This document shows, one piece after another, positions 61,801-64,000 of a stretch of 64,000 nucleotides of DNA (positions within the stretch are counted from its first letter, which is position 1; every line of letters starts with the position of its first letter). The position numbers and the translations under genes were made by a program. Source of the DNA: Novispirillum itersonii subsp. itersonii ATCC 12639 (GTDB lineage: Bacteria; Pseudomonadota; Alphaproteobacteria; Rhodospirillales; Rhodospirillaceae); NCBI RefSeq assembly GCF_000381985.1, contig NZ_KB907346.1, forward strand, positions 1-64,000, read 5' to 3'. The notes under the pieces were generated by a model. The model had not been told where the DNA came from and did not search any database. It saw nothing but the letters and a program-made list of their open reading frames with translations.

Positions 61801-62232
61801 ATGACTGTGACCACGCCGATCCCCCCGACCGGGGATGTTGATCCCCTGGCCTCTCAGGGCCGCTCCCCCGGAGTGCGCCAGATCATCCGGCGCGGACAGA
61901 GGCTGTTTAACGAAGGGGATGCCGCCGACGCTGCCTTCATGATCCAGAAAGGCCGCCTGGAGGTCACCAAACGGGTGCGCGATGACGAGACCGTTCTGGC
62001 CCTGCTCGGGCCCGGCGATATTGTCGGAGAGATGGCCCTGATTGATGATATGCCGCGCTCGGCCAGCGTCCGCGCTGTGGAGGACACCCTGCTGCTGCGG
62101 GTCTCGAAAGAAAATTTTCAGGAACGCCTGCAGGCGCTTGACCCGGTCTACCGGGCGATCCTCAACCGCCTCTCCAATCGCCTGCGTCAGCAAAGCATTG
62201 AGCTGGCAATGATCCGCAAGGTTGTCCGCTGA
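61801..62232 (+). CDS. Stand-alone cyclic nucleotide-binding protein (copy 2)
   Basis: The protein has 143 residues. After a variable N-terminus of about 30 residues comes a cNMP-binding domain with the cassette GEMALIDDMPRSASV, again with the ligand-contacting Glu and Arg. It is a clear paralogue of the preceding protein but shares only moderate identity, so the duplication is old. No output domain is fused. It lies 150 nt after copy 1 and 168 nt before accA. ATG 61801 lies just downstream of a short hairpin (61732-61738 with 61756-61762). Confidence 0.83.
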   Translation: MTVTTPIPPTGDVDPLASQGRSPGVRQIIRRGQRLFNEGDAADAAFMIQKGRLEVTKRVRDDETVLALLGPGDIVGEMALIDDMPRSASVRAVEDTLLLRVSKENFQERLQALDPVYRAILNRLSNRLRQQSIELAMIRKVVR

Positions 62233-62281
62233 CCGATGACTGCTGTTTTTCAGGGATCGGCGTATCCCAAGAGGGTCTTAC

Positions 62282-62323
62282 CCACCGCCATTCCGGCGGA
62301 TGCGGTGGAATAATCTTTCCACC
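62282..62323 (+). promoter_or_regulatory. Two mutually exclusive hairpins upstream of accA
   Basis: Hairpin A pairs CCACCGC (62282-62288) with GCGGTGG (62302-62308). Hairpin B pairs GGTGGA (62304-62309) with TCCACC (62318-62323). They share bases 62304-62308, so only one can form. They lie 77 nt before the accA start. Could be an attenuator-like switch or the 3' end of the upstream transcript. Inference. Confidence 0.35.
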
Positions 62324-62399
62324 GGGGCATTTTACCGTCGCACCCCCTGCCGGGCTGTGTTAGAGCTACCGCTTTCCGAAACCAGCCAAGCACGGGTCC

Positions 62400-63353
62400 A
62401 TGAACTTTCTGGATTTCGAAAAGCCCATCGCCGAGATCGAAGCTAAAATCGAAGATCTCCGGCATATGGGTGATGGAGATGGCCTCAACATCGCTGAAGA
62501 AGTGGCGCGGTTGCAGGCGAAGGTCGAAAAGCGCCTGCGCGAAACTTATGCCAAGCTGACGCCGTGGCAGAAGACGCAGGTTGCCCGTCATCCCGACCGT
62601 CCGCACTGCTCGCATTACATCGCGGCATTGTTTGAGGATTTCCAGCCGCTGGCCGGAGATCGTAGTTTTGCCGATGACTCGGCGATTCTGGGCGGTCTCG
62701 CCCGGTTCCGCGGTCGGTCGGTGATGGTGATCGGGCAGGAAAAAGGCCACGACACCGAAACCCGCATGAAGCATAACTTCGGCATGGCCCGTCCGGAAGG
62801 GTACCGCAAGGCCCGCCGCCTGATGGAAATGGCTGATCACTTCGGTCTGCCGGTCATTACGCTGGTCGATACCGCCGGGGCCTACCCGGGGATTGATGCG
62901 GAAGAACGGGGACAGGCTGAAGCGATTGCCAAGTCGATCGAAACCTGTCTCGGCATCCGGGTTCCCCTGATTTCCGTTGTGATCGGCGAAGGCGGATCCG
63001 GCGGGGCGATCGCCCTTGCCACCGGCAACGTCGTAATGATGCTGGAACACAGCATTTACTCGGTGATTTCACCGGAAGGCTGCGCCGGGATTCTCTGGCG
63101 CTCCGGCGATCAGGCTCAGGCGGCGGCAGAGGCCCTGCGCCTGACCGCGCAGGACCTGCTGCGTCTGAAGGTGATCGACGAAGTGGTGCCGGAGCCGCTG
63201 GGCGGTGCCCACCGTGCCCGCGATGCCGCTATGCACGCTGTTGGCAGCGCCATCGAACGGCATCTGTCTGCGCTGGTGTCGCAGGATCCCGGTGTTCTGC
63301 GTGCCCGCCGCCGCGACAAGTTCCTGGCGATGGGCCGGAGCGGCCTGGAGTAA
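62400..63353 (+). CDS. accA: Acetyl-CoA carboxylase carboxyltransferase subunit alpha
   Basis: The protein has 317 residues. With AccD it transfers CO2 from biotin to acetyl-CoA, the committing step of fatty-acid synthesis. Conserved stretches are [84 protein letters not shown] and [18 protein letters not shown], with [12 protein letters not shown] near the C-terminus. All are canonical. ATG 62400 gives the family start. A DUF523 gene follows after 5 nt. Confidence 0.97.
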   Translation: MNFLDFEKPIAEIEAKIEDLRHMGDGDGLNIAEEVARLQAKVEKRLRETYAKLTPWQKTQVARHPDRPHCSHYIAALFEDFQPLAGDRSFADDSAILGGLARFRGRSVMVIGQEKGHDTETRMKHNFGMARPEGYRKARRLMEMADHFGLPVITLVDTAGAYPGIDAEERGQAEAIAKSIETCLGIRVPLISVVIGEGGSGGAIALATGNVVMMLEHSIYSVISPEGCAGILWRSGDQAQAAAEALRLTAQDLLRLKVIDEVVPEPLGGAHRARDAAMHAVGSAIERHLSALVSQDPGVLRARRRDKFLAMGRSGLE

Positions 63354-63358
63354 CCGGC

Positions 63359-63874
63359 GTGGGGACGGAGACCACTTCGCCCCTGCCACGCATCCTGATC
63401 AGCGCCTGCCGCTTCGGGCAGCCGGTGCGGTATGACGGGGGACACACCCGCACCGCATCCGATGTTCTCGACCGGCTGGAAGCCACAGGATGCCTGATAC
63501 CCTTTTGTCCGGAAGTGGCCGGGGGAGCCCAGACTCCCCGGCCGTCCGGCGAAATCCTCGGCCCCGGAGGCGGCGATGGTGTCCTTGACGGCACCGCCCG
63601 GGTGGTTGAGGCCGACGGAACCGACGTAACATCATTATACGTTACCGGTGCCCGTCTGACGCTGGATCTGGTGCGCCGCCACGGCATCACCCATGCCCTG
63701 CTGCAGGACCGGAGTCCGTCCTGTGGATCCTCGATCATTTACGACGGCCATTTCAGCGGCAACCGCCACCCCGGCCACGGCGTCACCACCGCACTGCTGC
63801 GCCGTCATGGCGTTACGGTTTTTGCGGATCTGGACGCGTTGGTTGATGGCCTTGACCTGCGGAACCACCTCTGA
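63359..63874 (+). CDS. DUF523-family protein (YbbK-like)
   Basis: The protein has 171 residues. It shows the DUF523 pattern: ISACRFGQPVRYDGGHTR near the N-terminus, CPEVAGGAQTPRP in the middle, and LLQDRSPSCGSSIIYDGHFSG with two or more conserved Cys that may bind metal. Function is unknown; some relatives are linked to 2-thiouracil or tRNA thiolation chemistry, but this is not established here. The start is GTG 63359 with TGGAG 9 nt upstream, 5 nt after the accA stop. Confidence 0.88.
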   Translation: MGTETTSPLPRILISACRFGQPVRYDGGHTRTASDVLDRLEATGCLIPFCPEVAGGAQTPRPSGEILGPGGGDGVLDGTARVVEADGTDVTSLYVTGARLTLDLVRRHGITHALLQDRSPSCGSSIIYDGHFSGNRHPGHGVTTALLRRHGVTVFADLDALVDGLDLRNHL

Positions 63875-63889
63875 CCCTCACCCCGGTGG

Positions 63890-63919
63890 TTGACGGCTTT
63901 CCCCGGCGTTCCGTATGCT
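63890..63919 (+). promoter_or_regulatory. Possible promoter of the gene beginning at 63986
   Basis: TTGACG (63890-63895) and TATGCT (63914-63919) are separated by 18 nt. Transcription would start near 63926, about 60 nt before the start codon. Modest match. Confidence 0.4.
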
Positions 63920-63985
63920 CCTTCCATAATGTTGCAGCGCAACGAAAAGAGCCGCCGCAAGGATGGCTCAACCGGGAGGATTCTC

Positions 63986-64000
63986 ATGCGTGCCGTTCTT
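63986..64000 (+). CDS. Start of a gene cut by the window end
   Basis: ATG 63986 is preceded by GGGAGGA at a good distance, and the first five residues are MRAVL. This start is common in zinc-type quinone oxidoreductases and alcohol dehydrogenases, but five residues are not enough to assign a product. Confidence 0.6.

Overview
This window looks like chromosomal DNA of a free-living, motile alphaproteobacterium, most likely of the Rhodospirillales (spirillum-type). Evidence for this: high GC throughout; an F0 ATP synthase operon carrying both b and b' subunits and separate from F1; a ChvG/ChvI two-component pair; a CheZ-type phosphatase; a PHB phasin; a malyl-CoA lyase; and lineage-typical families (FYDLN acid-domain protein, TIGR02186, DUF4743-Nudix). 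No phage, insertion sequence, CRISPR array or defence island is visible. Almost every stretch is ordinary core-genome content.

Layout. 1-6.1 kb: tRNA-Ala, a FYDLN zinc-ribbon protein, then aroA-cmk-rpsA, ihfB and a LapA-domain protein. 6.1-11.3 kb: a divergent LysR/EamA pair, a Cache-PAS chemoreceptor, and a PaaI thioesterase behind a perfect palindromic operator. 11.4-18.5 kb: a minus-strand block rnd - kdsD-lptC-lptA-lptB-rpoN-ptsN (lipopolysaccharide assembly plus nitrogen/PTS control), behind two identical tRNA-Leu(CAG) genes. 18.9-31 kb: an NDUFA9-like protein, dapB, a class III cyclase, an Ada-like repair protein, nth, an EamA permease, a YbjQ protein, a Bax-like glucosaminidase, nfu, UspA, TIGR02186 with a TSUP exporter, and trpS. 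31-42.8 kb: murJ, an ACT-like protein with rsmB, phasin, CsaA, a degenerate aspartate-semialdehyde dehydrogenase paralogue, an unrecognised coiled-coil protein, a DUF418 protein, a second chemoreceptor and mgsA. 42.9-50.2 kb: atpI-atpB-atpE-atpF2-atpF, smc and a DsbA-like protein. 50.3-64 kb: an orphan protein with a FliM-like tail, chvI-chvG, cheZ, a basic hypothetical protein, an Atm1-type exporter coupled to an unrecognised membrane protein, a Nudix protein, a malyl-CoA lyase, two tandem cyclic-nucleotide-binding proteins, accA, a DUF523 protein and the first codons of one more gene.

How the genes fit together. Three themes recur: envelope biogenesis (kdsD/lpt, murJ, glucosaminidase, ChvGI, accA), chemotaxis (two receptors, CheZ, the orphan with a CheY-binding-like tail), and carbon storage and C2/C3 metabolism (phasin, malyl-CoA lyase, mgsA, ptsN). 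A class III cyclase and two stand-alone cNMP-binding proteins suggest cyclic-nucleotide signalling.

I found no convincing new multi-gene system. The best leads are a FliM/CheY-type short motif shared by CheZ (three copies) and the orphan at 50.3 kb, the active-site-less Asd paralogue, the tandem cNMP-binding pair, and two gene-free intervals with nested inverted repeats (26.6 kb and 36.4-36.7 kb). All assignments rest on reading the sequence and knowledge of the families; no database search was run.
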